Source: an uncultured Lysobacter sp.
GTDB lineage: Bacteria > Pseudomonadota > Gammaproteobacteria > Xanthomonadales > Xanthomonadaceae
Assembly (NCBI GenBank): GCA_946480055.1
Contig: CAMLID010000071.1
Coordinates: 1 to 16,760 of the forward strand
Direction of reading: 5' to 3'
Length of the DNA stretch: 16,760 nt
Part shown: positions 1-6,761 of the stretch, in pieces
How the letters are laid out: every line of letters starts with the position of its first letter
How positions within the stretch are numbered: the first letter of the stretch is position 1
Notes under the pieces: generated by a model
The model's database searches: none
Told to the model about the DNA's origin: nothing
What the model saw: the letters and a program-made list of their open reading frames with translations, nothing else
Made by a program: the position numbers and the translations under genes

Positions 1-58
1 GCCTTCCGGCCCTGGCGGGATTTTCGACCTAGCGTCGCGAGGGGCCGACGGGGCCGCC
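1..58 (-). ncRNA. ffs: 4.5S signal recognition particle RNA, 5' part, cut by window edge
   Basis: Reading the minus strand from 58 downward, the sequence lines up from memory with the E. coli 4.5S RNA 5' half: a G/C-rich first arm, then CCCTCGCGACGCTA (compare CTCCCGCAACGCTA in E. coli), then CCAGGGCCGGAAGG at the end, matching the universally conserved SRP tip (CAGGTCCGGAAGG). The tip is the Ffh (SRP54) binding hairpin that delivers signal-peptide-bearing ribosomes to FtsY at the membrane. The 3' half lies outside the window, so the closing stem cannot be checked. The 5' end at 58 is an estimate. No promoter is evident just upstream, so the RNA may be processed from a transcript shared with the tRNA-Ser gene. 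Confidence 0.8.
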
Positions 59-66
59 ATAGGACG

Positions 67-107
67 TGCGCATCTTGCGCATGACGTGCTGCGGACTGCG
101 GCAGCAC
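67..107 (-). other. Two hairpins in the spacer between tRNA-Ser and 4.5S RNA
   Basis: The 75-bp spacer between the two RNA genes holds two inverted repeats. Arms 86-92 and 101-107 (GTGCTGC/GCAGCAC, 8-nt loop) form a 7-bp stem. Arms 67-72 and 76-81 (TGCGCA twice, 3-nt loop) form a second, and TGCGCA is itself palindromic. Neither is followed by a T-run on the minus strand, so neither looks like an intrinsic terminator. They could be processing structures between the two RNAs. This is inference from position only. Confidence 0.4.
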
Positions 108-133
108 GATGTGAATCTGGACACTGCGGAATC

Positions 134-226
134 TGGCGGAGAGAGCGGGATTCGAACCCGCGAAGCGCGGTTTAGACGCTTACACACTTTCCAGGCGTGC
201 TCCTTCAACCACTCGGACACCTCTCC
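134..226 (-). tRNA. tRNA-Ser (anticodon GGA)
   Basis: The minus strand folds as a class II tRNA of 93 nt including an encoded CCA (134-136). The acceptor stem is GGAGAGG with TCTCTCC, closed by one G-U pair. The T arm is GCGGG-TTCGAAT-CCCGC. The anticodon stem CACGC/GTGTG encloses the loop CTGGAAA, giving anticodon GGA at 192-190, which reads serine codons UCC and UCU. The long variable arm (AAGCG/CGCTT stem) is typical of tRNA-Ser. A sigma70-type promoter lies about 45 bp upstream. The 4.5S RNA follows on the same strand. Confidence 0.97.
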
Positions 227-270
227 GGGCCTGGGCCGACAGCGACATCCGGTCGGGCTCAGGGCCGAGA

Positions 271-299
271 ATTCTAGCTGTCGCGGCGGTTTGCCACAA
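271..299 (-). promoter_or_regulatory. Sigma70-type promoter for tRNA-Ser
   Basis: On the minus strand the hexamers are TTGTGG (-35, at 299-294) and TAGAAT (-10, at 276-271), separated by exactly 17 bp. The -10 matches the consensus at five of six positions. Transcription would start near 264, about 38 nt before the mature tRNA 5' end, and would run through the tRNA and probably into the 4.5S RNA. Confidence 0.65.
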
Positions 300-339
300 G
301 TCGAGGCGATACGGTGGCGGCCGTCGCGGACGGGCGTGG

Positions 340-345
340 CACAAT
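340..345 (+). promoter_or_regulatory. Weak candidate -10 element for dnaX
   Basis: TGG-CACAAT at 337-345 resembles an extended -10 (TGn followed by a TATAAT-like hexamer). There is no good -35 at the right distance. It lies about 120 bp before dnaX in a 227-467 gap that otherwise holds the divergent tRNA promoter and a G/C-rich leader with an 8-bp inverted repeat (374-381 with 403-410). Low certainty. Confidence 0.25.
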
Positions 346-467
346 GACCCGATCCGTTCCTGCGCCGCGCCGGCCGCTGCGGCAGGGGCCGCGGCTGCAG
401 CGCGCAGCGGCTTCGAAGCAGTTAAGTCCCACGCAGCCAAGTCCAGCACACGCAACCAAAGGGTCCG

Positions 468-2408
468 ATGTCCTACCTCGTCCTCGCCCGCAAATGGCGC
501 CCCAAGCGTTTCGCCGAGCTGGTCGGGCAGGAGCACGTGGTGCGTGCCCTGACCAATGCGCTCGACACCGGCCGCGTTCACCACGCCTTCCTGTTCACCG
601 GCACCCGCGGCGTCGGCAAGACCACGATCGCGCGCATCTTCGCCAAATCCTTGAACTGCGAGCGCGGCACCTCGGCCGACCCCTGCGGCGAGTGCAATTC
701 CTGCCGCGACATCGACGCCGGCCGCTTCATCGATCTGCTCGAGATCGACGCCGCCAGCAACACCGGCGTCGACGACGTGCGCGAGGTGATCGACAACGCC
801 CAGTACATGCCCAGCCGCGGCCGGGTCAAGGTCTACCTGATCGACGAAGTGCACATGCTGTCGAAGTCGGCCTTCAACGCCTTGCTGAAGACGCTGGAAG
901 AGCCGCCGGGGCATGTGAAGTTCCTGCTCGCGACCACCGATCCGCAGAAGCTGCCGGTGACGGTGCTGTCGCGCTGCCTGCAGTTCAATCTCAAGCGTCT
1001 GGACGAAGCCCAGATCGGCGGCCAGATCGGCCGCATCCTCGAGGCCGAGGGCATCGCCGCCGAGCCCGGCGCGATCCGCCAGCTCAGCAAGGCCGCCGAC
1101 GGCAGCCTGCGCGACGGCCTGTCGCTGCTGGACCAGGCCATCGCCTACACCGGCAGCCAGCTCACCGACGCCGCGGTCGCGACCATGCTCGGCACCGTCG
1201 ACCGCACCCGCGTCGGCGCGCTGCTGCAGGCGCTGGCCGACGGCAACGGCGGCGGTCTGCTCGCCGAGGTCGCGGCGCTGGCCGAGTTCTCGCCCGACTG
1301 GGGCGGCGTGCTCGACACCCTGGGCGAGGCCTTGCATCGCGTGCAGGTGCGCCAGCTGGTGCCCGAGGCACCGATGGACACCGACGGCGTCGACGTCGAC
1401 GCGCTCGCCGCGCAGCTGCGGCCCGAGGTGGTGCAGCTGTGGTACCAGATGGCGCTCAACGGCCGCCGCGACATCCCGCTGGCGCCCAGCCCGCGCGCCG
1501 GGTTCGAGATGAGCGTGCTGCGCATGCTGGCGTTCCGTCCGGCCGGCGGCGACGAGAGTCGCGGCGCCGCGACTGCGGGCTCCGGCGCGGGCGAGACGGC
1601 GCGTGGTTCCAACGCGGCGGCTGCGGCCGCCGCGGCGCTGGCCGCACCGTCGGCACCGACCCGCGCTGCGCCGGTCGCTGCCGCACCGGCGCTGGAGCCC
1701 GTGCGCGCGGCCGCGCCGCGAGTCGAGGCGCCTTGGGCTGAAGCACCGCGTGCAGAGGCCCCTCGTGCAGAGACCCCGCGCGCGGTCGAAACCCCGCGAT
1801 CCGACGCCTCGGGCGTCGAAGCGTCGCGTGTTGAACCGGCACGCGTTGAAGCAGCACGCGACGAGGCTCCCTGGGCCGAACCGGCGGCGCCGGTCGCGCC
1901 GCCGCGGCGTCCGCCGCCTGCGCCGGAGCCCGAGCGCGCCGCGCTGGACGTGCGCGAATCCGCTCCCGACTATTTCGCACCGCCTGCAGCGGCCGCGCAG
2001 CGCTCGGGTGCCGCCGGCATCGCCGATGCCGACGCCTGGCACGACCTGGTCGCCGGCAGCGGTCTGCGCGGTCCGGCACGCCTGCTGGCCGAACACGCCG
2101 GTTTCGTCGGTTACGCCGACGGCGTGCTGCGGCTGTCGCTGCCCGCCACCGACGAGCACCTGCAGGCGCCGGCCCTGATCAAGATGGTCGCCGATGCGCT
2201 CGCGCCGCGGCTCGGCGGCGCACCGCAGATCCGCTTCGAGTCCGCCCAGGCCGGCGAATCGCTGCGCGAGCGCAACGAGCGTGCGCGCGACCAGCGCCAG
2301 GCCTCGGCCGAGGACGCGTTCATGAACGATCCCGACGTGCAGCGCCTGATCTCGCAGCACGGCGCGCGGGTCGTGCCGGATTCGATCCGTCCCTTCGACG
2401 AGGCTTGA
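468..2408 (+). CDS. dnaX: DNA polymerase III subunit tau (and gamma)
   Basis: Clamp-loader subunit that loads the beta clamp and, as tau, ties the loader to the polymerase core and the DnaB helicase. The 646-aa product starts MSYLVLARKWRP, the typical DnaX N-terminus. Walker A is GTRGVGKTT (residues 45-53). A zinc-binding set of Cys64, Cys73, Cys76 and Cys79 follows, then Walker B LIDEVH (124-129) and the SRC motif (168-170). Clamp-loader domains II-III run to about 365. Residues about 368-510 are a long Ala/Pro/Arg/Glu linker with repeats like APRAE, and the last ~115 residues are the tau-specific polymerase-binding region. No A-run or other obvious slippery site for the E. coli-style -1 frameshift is visible, so only full-length tau is predicted. 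A weak Shine-Dalgarno AAAGGG (458-463) precedes the ATG. First gene of a likely dnaX-ybaB-membrane protein-recR-HIT operon. Confidence 0.97.
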   Translation: MSYLVLARKWRPKRFAELVGQEHVVRALTNALDTGRVHHAFLFTGTRGVGKTTIARIFAKSLNCERGTSADPCGECNSCRDIDAGRFIDLLEIDAASNTGVDDVREVIDNAQYMPSRGRVKVYLIDEVHMLSKSAFNALLKTLEEPPGHVKFLLATTDPQKLPVTVLSRCLQFNLKRLDEAQIGGQIGRILEAEGIAAEPGAIRQLSKAADGSLRDGLSLLDQAIAYTGSQLTDAAVATMLGTVDRTRVGALLQALADGNGGGLLAEVAALAEFSPDWGGVLDTLGEALHRVQVRQLVPEAPMDTDGVDVDALAAQLRPEVVQLWYQMALNGRRDIPLAPSPRAGFEMSVLRMLAFRPAGGDESRGAATAGSGAGETARGSNAAAAAAAALAAPSAPTRAAPVAAAPALEPVRAAAPRVEAPWAEAPRAEAPRAETPRAVETPRSDASGVEASRVEPARVEAARDEAPWAEPAAPVAPPRRPPPAPEPERAALDVRESAPDYFAPPAAAAQRSGAAGIADADAWHDLVAGSGLRGPARLLAEHAGFVGYADGVLRLSLPATDEHLQAPALIKMVADALAPRLGGAPQIRFESAQAGESLRERNERARDQRQASAEDAFMNDPDVQRLISQHGARVVPDSIRPFDEA

Positions 2409-2513
2409 GGTCGGCGTTCGCCGGCCTTACTCCAGCTGTATCGCTACCCGTTGCAGCGCGCCGCGTCCACCCGCGCGGCGCTTTCCCCACCACCACGAAA
2501 CAGGCAGGACACC

Positions 2514-2834
2514 ATGCGCGGCAATATCGCCCAACTCATGCAACAAGCGCAGAAGATGCAGGAAAACGTGCAGCGCGCTCAGGAAGAACTGGCCAAGATC
2601 GAAGTCACCGGCAACGCCGGCGGCGGCATGGTCAGCGTGACCATCACCGGCCGCATGGAGTGTCGCAAGGTGCGCATCGATCCCAGCGTGCTGACCGATC
2701 CGGAAATGGCCGAAGACCTGATCGCCGCCGCGTTCAACGACGCGGTCAACAAGGTCAACACCGAGTCGCAGGCCAAGATGTCCGCCGCCACCGCCGGCAT
2801 GCCGATCCCGCCGGGCATGAAGATGCCGTTCTGA
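2514..2834 (+). CDS. ybaB: YbaB/EbfC family nucleoid-associated protein
   Basis: Small DNA-binding protein that forms a tweezer-like homodimer. It is usually found between dnaX and recR in bacteria. The 106-aa product starts [16 protein letters not shown], the family signature, with the helical N-terminal half (about 1-35) and a central beta region (VSVTITG, CRKVRID). The C-terminus is [10 protein letters not shown], typical of the family. An in-frame ATG at 2451 would add 21 residues of unrelated low-complexity sequence. I chose 2514 because a good GGCAGGA (2503-2509) precedes it and the homologous N-terminus begins there. It lies 105 bp after dnaX and 19 bp before the next gene. Confidence 0.94.
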   Translation: MRGNIAQLMQQAQKMQENVQRAQEELAKIEVTGNAGGGMVSVTITGRMECRKVRIDPSVLTDPEMAEDLIAAAFNDAVNKVNTESQAKMSAATAGMPIPPGMKMPF

Positions 2835-2853
2835 GTCATTCGGACGCGTCGAC

Positions 2854-3090
2854 ATGAACCTGCATTTCGGAATCACCGCCGCGGTCGTCGCGGCCGGCCT
2901 GCTCGGCCTGGACCTGTACGCGACCTGGGCGATCTGGCGCGAGCCGGACCTGACCGGCGCGCAGAAGGGTCTGCAGTCGGCCTTCGTCTGGCTGCTGCCG
3001 CTGCTGGGCGCGATCGTCTGCCTCAACGTGGTGCGCGCGATGAACCGCGAGCCGACCGCGCGCAGCACCTCGTTCACGCCTTCGGAGTGA
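2854..3090 (+). CDS. Small two-helix membrane protein of unknown function
   Basis: 78 aa, not recognised. Two hydrophobic stretches are visible, about residues 5-27 and 43-60 (with the [10 protein letters not shown] core). Between them is a short polar loop [13 protein letters not shown], and the tail is basic then Ser/Thr-rich. The second helix vaguely recalls the phospholipase-D N-terminal membrane motif (WLLxxLLGxI), but that is not enough to assign a family. It sits 19 bp after ybaB and 10 bp before recR on the same strand, so it is almost certainly in the operon. Codon use matches the neighbours. The start is the first ATG, with only a weak upstream GGA. In E. coli, ybaB and recR are directly adjacent, so this gene is an extra member. 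Confidence 0.75.
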   Translation: MNLHFGITAAVVAAGLLGLDLYATWAIWREPDLTGAQKGLQSAFVWLLPLLGAIVCLNVVRAMNREPTARSTSFTPSE

Positions 3091-3100
3091 CGCAGTCGCC

Positions 3101-3700
3101 ATGAGCAGCGCTTTGCTGGAGCAATTGATCGAGGCCTTCCGGGTGCTGCCCGGGGTGGGCCAGAAGTCGGCTCAGCGCATGGCCTACCACGTGCTCGAAC
3201 GCGAGCGCGCCGGCGGCCAGCGGCTGTCGAACGCGCTCGCTGAGGCGATCGAGAAGGTCGGCCATTGCAGCCGCTGCCGCGACTTCAGCGAGACTGAGGT
3301 CTGCGCGACCTGCGCCAGCGCCGCGCGCGACGCGCACCTGCTGTGCGCGGTGGAATCGCCGGCCGACCGGCTCGCGATAGAGCAGGCCACCGGCTACCGC
3401 GGCCTGTACTTCGTGCTGCAGGGCCGGCTCAGCCCGCTCGACGGCATCGGCCCGCGCGAGCTCGGCCTGGACAGCCTGGGCGCGCGCCTGGCCGAGGGCG
3501 AGATCCAGGAACTGATCATCGCCACCAACCCGACCGTCGAAGGCGAGGCCACCGCGCATTACCTGGCGCAGCTCGCGCGCCAGCACGGCGTGCGTCCGAG
3601 CCGGCTCGCCCACGGTGTGCCGCTGGGCGGCGAACTCGAGTACGTCGACCGCGGCACCTTGTCGCACGCCTTCGGCAGCCGCAGCGAGATGGGCCCCTGA
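3101..3700 (+). CDS. recR: Recombination mediator protein RecR
   Basis: RecR works with RecO (and RecF) to load RecA onto SSB-coated gaps. The 199-aa length is standard. The order is: helix-hairpin-helix [15 protein letters not shown] (about 16-30), a C4 zinc finger with Cys56, Cys59, Cys68 and Cys71, a Toprim domain (about 78-160, with [14 protein letters not shown] and [13 protein letters not shown]), and the C-terminal Walker-B-like region ending [23 protein letters not shown]. The ATG at 3101 has GGAG at 3084-3087, 13 nt upstream, inside the end of the previous gene. A complete gene, with nothing odd seen. Confidence 0.97.
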   Translation: MSSALLEQLIEAFRVLPGVGQKSAQRMAYHVLERERAGGQRLSNALAEAIEKVGHCSRCRDFSETEVCATCASAARDAHLLCAVESPADRLAIEQATGYRGLYFVLQGRLSPLDGIGPRELGLDSLGARLAEGEIQELIIATNPTVEGEATAHYLAQLARQHGVRPSRLAHGVPLGGELEYVDRGTLSHAFGSRSEMGP

Positions 3701-3726
3701 GCCCCGATCACACCAAGGAACGAGCC

Positions 3727-4080
3727 ATGACCGACCCCACCATCTTCGGCAAGATCATCCGCCGCGAAATCCCGGCCGACGTCGTCTTCGAGGACGAGCA
3801 CATGATCGCGTTCCGCGACATCGCGCCGCAGGCGCCGGTGCACGTGCTGTTCGTGCCCAAGACCCACGTGCCCACCCTCAACGACCTGCAGCCCGAGCAG
3901 GCCGAAGTGGTCGGCCGCCTGGCCCACGCCGCGGCCGCCTACGCCAAGCGCGAAGGCTTCGCCGAAGACGGTTACCGCATCGTCATGAACTGCAACGGCA
4001 ACGGCGGCCAGACCGTGTTCCAGATCCACCTGCACCTGCTCGCCGGGGCCCAGCTCGGGCGTTTCGGTACGCCGCGCTGA
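3727..4080 (+). CDS. HIT-family (HinT-like) nucleotide-binding protein
   Basis: HinT-type histidine triad proteins hydrolyse nucleoside phosphoramidates and aminoacyl-adenylates. The 117-aa product follows E. coli HinT closely (FGKIIRREIPADVVFED, AFRDIAPQAPVHVLFVPK, GNGGQTVF). His39 corresponds to the nucleotide-contacting His of HINT1 position 51. The triad region reads Q99-I-H101-L-H103-L-L: the second His (nucleophile in HINT1) and third His are kept, but the first motif His is Gln (codon CAG at 4021-4023). The C-terminus GRFGTPR is also shorter than in E. coli HinT. A strong AAGGAA (3716-3721) precedes the ATG, 26 bp after recR. Probably the last gene of the dnaX operon. Confidence 0.9.
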   Translation: MTDPTIFGKIIRREIPADVVFEDEHMIAFRDIAPQAPVHVLFVPKTHVPTLNDLQPEQAEVVGRLAHAAAAYAKREGFAEDGYRIVMNCNGNGGQTVFQIHLHLLAGAQLGRFGTPR

Positions 4081-4100
4081 GGCCAGGGTCTGGGTTGCAT

Positions 4101-4163
4101 GCGGGAGCGGCGCAAGCCGCGGTCGTCATGTCGCCCATTCGCGTCGTGGCTTACGCCGCTCTA
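4101..4163. repeat. Palindromic intergenic repeat of Xanthomonad type
   Basis: Two arms face each other. The left arm at 4103-4122 is GGGAGCGGCGCAAGCCGCGG. The right arm around 4143-4163 is its imperfect reverse complement (CGTCGTGGCTTACGCCGCTC). Each arm can also fold on itself: GCGGC-GCAA-GCCGC at 4107-4120, and GTGGC-TTAC-GCCGC at 4146-4159. This GGAGCGGC...GCCGC pattern is one I recall as a dispersed intergenic repeat in Xanthomonas, Stenotrophomonas and Lysobacter genomes. Copy number cannot be judged from this window. It lies after the HIT gene and before the terminator. Confidence 0.55.
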
Positions 4164-4224
4164 ACAGGAGGCACCATCGCCGTCAGGGCCGCAGCGTAGC
4201 CGGTGAACATCGATCCGAGACGCA

Positions 4225-4260
4225 AACGAAAACGCCCGGGAAATCCCGGGCGTTTTCGTT
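4225..4260. terminator. Bidirectional intrinsic terminator
   Basis: A perfect 16-bp inverted repeat: AACGAAAACGCCCGGG (4225-4240), loop AAAT (4241-4244), then CCCGGGCGTTTTCGTT (4245-4260). The A-rich outer parts of the arms give a T-rich 3' tract on both strands. It sits between the convergent HIT gene (plus) and the Slp lipoprotein gene (minus, ending at 4282), so it should stop both operons. Confidence 0.9.
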
Positions 4261-4281
4261 ATCGGCCATGTGCGGCCAGGC

Positions 4282-4782
4282 TCACCACCAACCCCACCAC
4301 GGCCACGGCGCCGGACGCGTCATCACCACGTCGACCTGTTCGCGCACCGGCCACAGGTAGACCACGTCGGCGTCGACCATCGGGAAGCGGTAGTCGTATT
4401 GGCCGATGCGGCGGTTCTCGTAGCCGCTGATGCGACCGGTGAAGGTCACTTCGCGGTTCTTCTCGAACAGGGCCGGATCGTAGAAGCCGGCGCGGCAGGC
4501 CAGGAAGCGGCCGCCGATGTCGTCGTTGGCCCAGTAAGGGCGGCCGCTGCCGCCCAGGCGGGCGGAGATCATCACGAAGCAGGTGCGGTTGGCCTGCGGT
4601 TCGACTTCGACCACGCGGCCGCCCCAGCGCACGGTGGCGCCGGTGCTGTCGTTGGCGGCGGCGTCGGCCGGGGTGATCGGATTGAACGCGCCCTGCAGCG
4701 GTTGCGGCTGGGTCGCGCAGGCGGTCAGCAGGCCGATGCTCGCGGCCAGCAGTACCAAGCGGGGGTTAAGACGGACGTTCAT
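4282..4782 (-). CDS. Slp-family outer-membrane lipoprotein
   Basis: 166 aa with a clear lipoprotein signal: MNVRLNPRLVLLAAS then lipobox L19-T-A-C22. Position +2 after the Cys is Ala, so outer-membrane sorting by Lol is expected. The body (GATVRWGGRVVEVEPQANRTCFVMISARL, FLACRAGFYDPALFEKNREVTFTGRISGYE, YDYRFPMVDADVVYLWP) matches the Slp family (starvation-inducible lipoprotein in E. coli), whose role is not well known. Compared with E. coli Slp, the C-terminus ends in an unusual Trp/Pro-rich tail (APWPWWGWW). The start ATG overlaps the transglutaminase stop codon in an ATGA (4782-4779), with GGAGAAGG just upstream, so it is likely translationally coupled as the last gene of the moxR operon. 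Confidence 0.88.
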   Translation of the reverse strand: MNVRLNPRLVLLAASIGLLTACATQPQPLQGAFNPITPADAAANDSTGATVRWGGRVVEVEPQANRTCFVMISARLGGSGRPYWANDDIGGRFLACRAGFYDPALFEKNREVTFTGRISGYENRRIGQYDYRFPMVDADVVYLWPVREQVDVVMTRPAPWPWWGWW

Positions 4783-6761
4783 CGGCCTTCTCCATTAGGG
4801 CCCGGGCGATGCGCGCGCAGCGCCCTGATCAGATCGCGCTTTTCACGGGCGTCGCGCCGCCCCGGTTCCGCAACAGCGTACCGCCAATCGGCGAAACGGT
4901 GGCTGAGCGACGCCAGCGCCGGACCGAGCTCGGGCCGGCTGCGGGCGACCCGGTCGGACCAGTCCTGGGCCGGCTCGTGCGGTTCGCGCGCCAGGCCCAG
5001 GCGGCGGTAGCGGCGGCCGAGCGCGTGCCAGGCGCGCAGGACCGGGTCGCGCTCGCGCTCGCCGCGGCTGCTGAGCCAGACCATCCACAGCAGGGTCAGG
5101 CCGGCGGCCACGCCGAACAAGGCTACCAAGCGCGTCGTGTCGAGCCTGTCGATGCCCAGCGGGCGCAACAGGCTCTGCTGGCGGTTGGCGTCGAAGCCGA
5201 GCACGAAGTCGTTCCAGCCGCGTCGGGCCCAGTCGCCGAGGTTGAAGATCGGCGTCGCCACGGTCAGGCCGCCGAGCAGGCCGGCGCCCGGCGCGCGGTC
5301 GGCCAGGGTGTCGTAGACGCGTTCGGGCGCGACCGCAGCGGTCGGGTCCACGCGCACCCAGCCGCGCTGCGGCAGCCAGACTTCGGCCCAGGCGTGGGCG
5401 TCGGAGCGGCGCACCAGCCAATAGTCGCCGATCGGATTGCGGTAGCCGCCGGCGTAGCCGGTGACCACGCGCGCCGGAATCCCGGCCCCGCGCATCAGCA
5501 CCACGAACGAGGAGCTGAAGTGCTCGCAGTAGCCGGCCTTGTAGTCGAACAGGAACTCGTCGACCGAATGCCGTCCGGGCAGGGGCGTGTCGAGGGTGTA
5601 GACGAATTCGCGATGGACCCAGTCCAGCGCGCGTTGCACCAGCGCGGCGTCGTTGCCGCCGACCTCGCGGCGCCAGCGTTGCGCCAGGGCCAGGGTGCGC
5701 GGGTTGTAGCCCTTGGGCAGGTCGAGCGCGGCGGCGCGGAATACGCCCTGCAGTTGCGGCTGGTAGCGCAGCGGCGGCGCCGAGCGGATCCGCCAGCGGC
5801 TCAGCGCGTTCAACGGCTGCGCGGTGAACAAGCCGTGGTCGATCGAAAGGCGCGTGTCCGGCGGCGCCGACAGCGGCAGGTCGAGCGCGACCAGTTGCCG
5901 GCCGTCGGTGGGTTCGAGTTCGAGTTCGTAGTCCCAGCGTGTCCCGCCTGCGAGCGTCTGCGCCGGCGGCAGGCCGCGGTACCAGCGCGGCTGGGTCCAT
6001 TCGCGGCCGTCGAAGTCCCACAGCACCGGGCCGCGCCAATACATCTGCGAGGGCCGCGGCACCGCGCCGTGGAAACGCACGCGCAAGGCCGGGGTCTCGT
6101 CGTTCATCAGCTCGGCCCAGCCGCCGGGCGTCATGCTGCCGGACAGGCCCGGTCGGCTCAGCGAGCGGTCGGGCACGCCCCACAGCGGCGCGCCCAGGCG
6201 CGGGAACAGCCAGAACGCCGCCAACGCCAGCGGCAGACCGATCGCGACCAGGCGCGCGATGCCGGCCAGGCGTTGCCAGTGACCGAGCCGGCGCACGCGC
6301 TCGCCGGATTCGAATTCGGCCAGGCGTTGCAGGGTCGCCAGCGCCAGCAGCGCCGCGATCAGGCCCAGGATCAGCGACAGCGGACCCTGGTCGAGCAGGA
6401 AGGTGCCGAACGGCGCGAACAGGGCGAAGCCGATCAGGCTACGCGCATCGCGCAGGGTCGAGGTCTCGGCCGGCTTGATCGCGAGCATGGCCGCGAGCAG
6501 CGCGCAGCCGGTGTCGCGGCCGAGGCCGAAGTTCATCTGCATCATCACCGCGGCGATCAACACCAGCGCCAGCAGCGCGCGCACCACGAAGTTGAGCGGG
6601 CGGCGCCACGACAGCGCCGCGATCGCGATCCCGCACAGGGCGATCAGCACGCCCAGCAGCGGCGTCAGCTGCAACAGCAGGGGCAGCAGGCAGGCGGCCG
6701 CGGTCAGCAGGGTCCAGCGGCGGCTGGCCGCATCCAATGGCATGGAGGACGACTTAGCCAT
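4779..6761 (-). CDS. Membrane transglutaminase-like protein (TgpA type)
   Basis: 660-aa membrane protein with an externally facing papain-like transglutaminase domain. About six hydrophobic helices lie in residues 15-190. A globular stretch (about 195-380) follows, then the transglutaminase core FVYTLDTPLPGRHSVDEFLFDYKAGYCEHFSSSFV, with catalytic Cys412 (in GYCEHF), His456 (in SDAHAW) and Asp472 (in VDPT). One more helix is at about 545-565, followed by a cytoplasmic C-terminal tail (DUF4129-like position). All three catalytic residues are intact. P. aeruginosa TgpA, with the same layout, is essential; its substrate is not established. The start at 6761 overlaps the upstream DUF58 stop by 8 nt (ATGGCTAA). 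The organisation moxR-DUF58-transglutaminase is a recurrent one. Confidence 0.93.
   Translation of the reverse strand: MAKSSSMPLDAASRRWTLLTAAACLLPLLLQLTPLLGVLIALCGIAIAALSWRRPLNFVVRALLALVLIAAVMMQMNFGLGRDTGCALLAAMLAIKPAETSTLRDARSLIGFALFAPFGTFLLDQGPLSLILGLIAALLALATLQRLAEFESGERVRRLGHWQRLAGIARLVAIGLPLALAAFWLFPRLGAPLWGVPDRSLSRPGLSGSMTPGGWAELMNDETPALRVRFHGAVPRPSQMYWRGPVLWDFDGREWTQPRWYRGLPPAQTLAGGTRWDYELELEPTDGRQLVALDLPLSAPPDTRLSIDHGLFTAQPLNALSRWRIRSAPPLRYQPQLQGVFRAAALDLPKGYNPRTLALAQRWRREVGGNDAALVQRALDWVHREFVYTLDTPLPGRHSVDEFLFDYKAGYCEHFSSSFVVLMRGAGIPARVVTGYAGGYRNPIGDYWLVRRSDAHAWAEVWLPQRGWVRVDPTAAVAPERVYDTLADRAPGAGLLGGLTVATPIFNLGDWARRGWNDFVLGFDANRQQSLLRPLGIDRLDTTRLVALFGVAAGLTLLWMVWLSSRGERERDPVLRAWHALGRRYRRLGLAREPHEPAQDWSDRVARSRPELGPALASLSHRFADWRYAVAEPGRRDAREKRDLIRALRAHRPGPNGEGR

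Noticed and set aside
341..450. Possible 4.5S-like RNA before dnaX
   Set aside because: GCAGCCAAG resembles part of the E. coli sequence, but the conserved tip CCGGAAGG is absent there and present at 1-20.
1500..1640. Programmed -1 frameshift site for gamma subunit
   Set aside because: No A/T-rich slippery heptamer in the expected region.
1720..1880. Tandem DNA repeat array or CRISPR-like array in dnaX
   Set aside because: Degenerate protein-level repeats in an Ala/Pro/Glu linker; no identical repeats with unique spacers.
180..2360. 726-aa open frame on the minus strand opposite dnaX
   Set aside because: Antisense to dnaX and across tRNA-Ser; Arg/Gly/Ala/His-rich, no domain. A product of high third-position GC.
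4843..6183. 446-aa minus-strand frame within the transglutaminase gene
   Set aside because: Shifted frame of a gene with intact catalytic residues; Arg/Pro/Ala-rich shadow.
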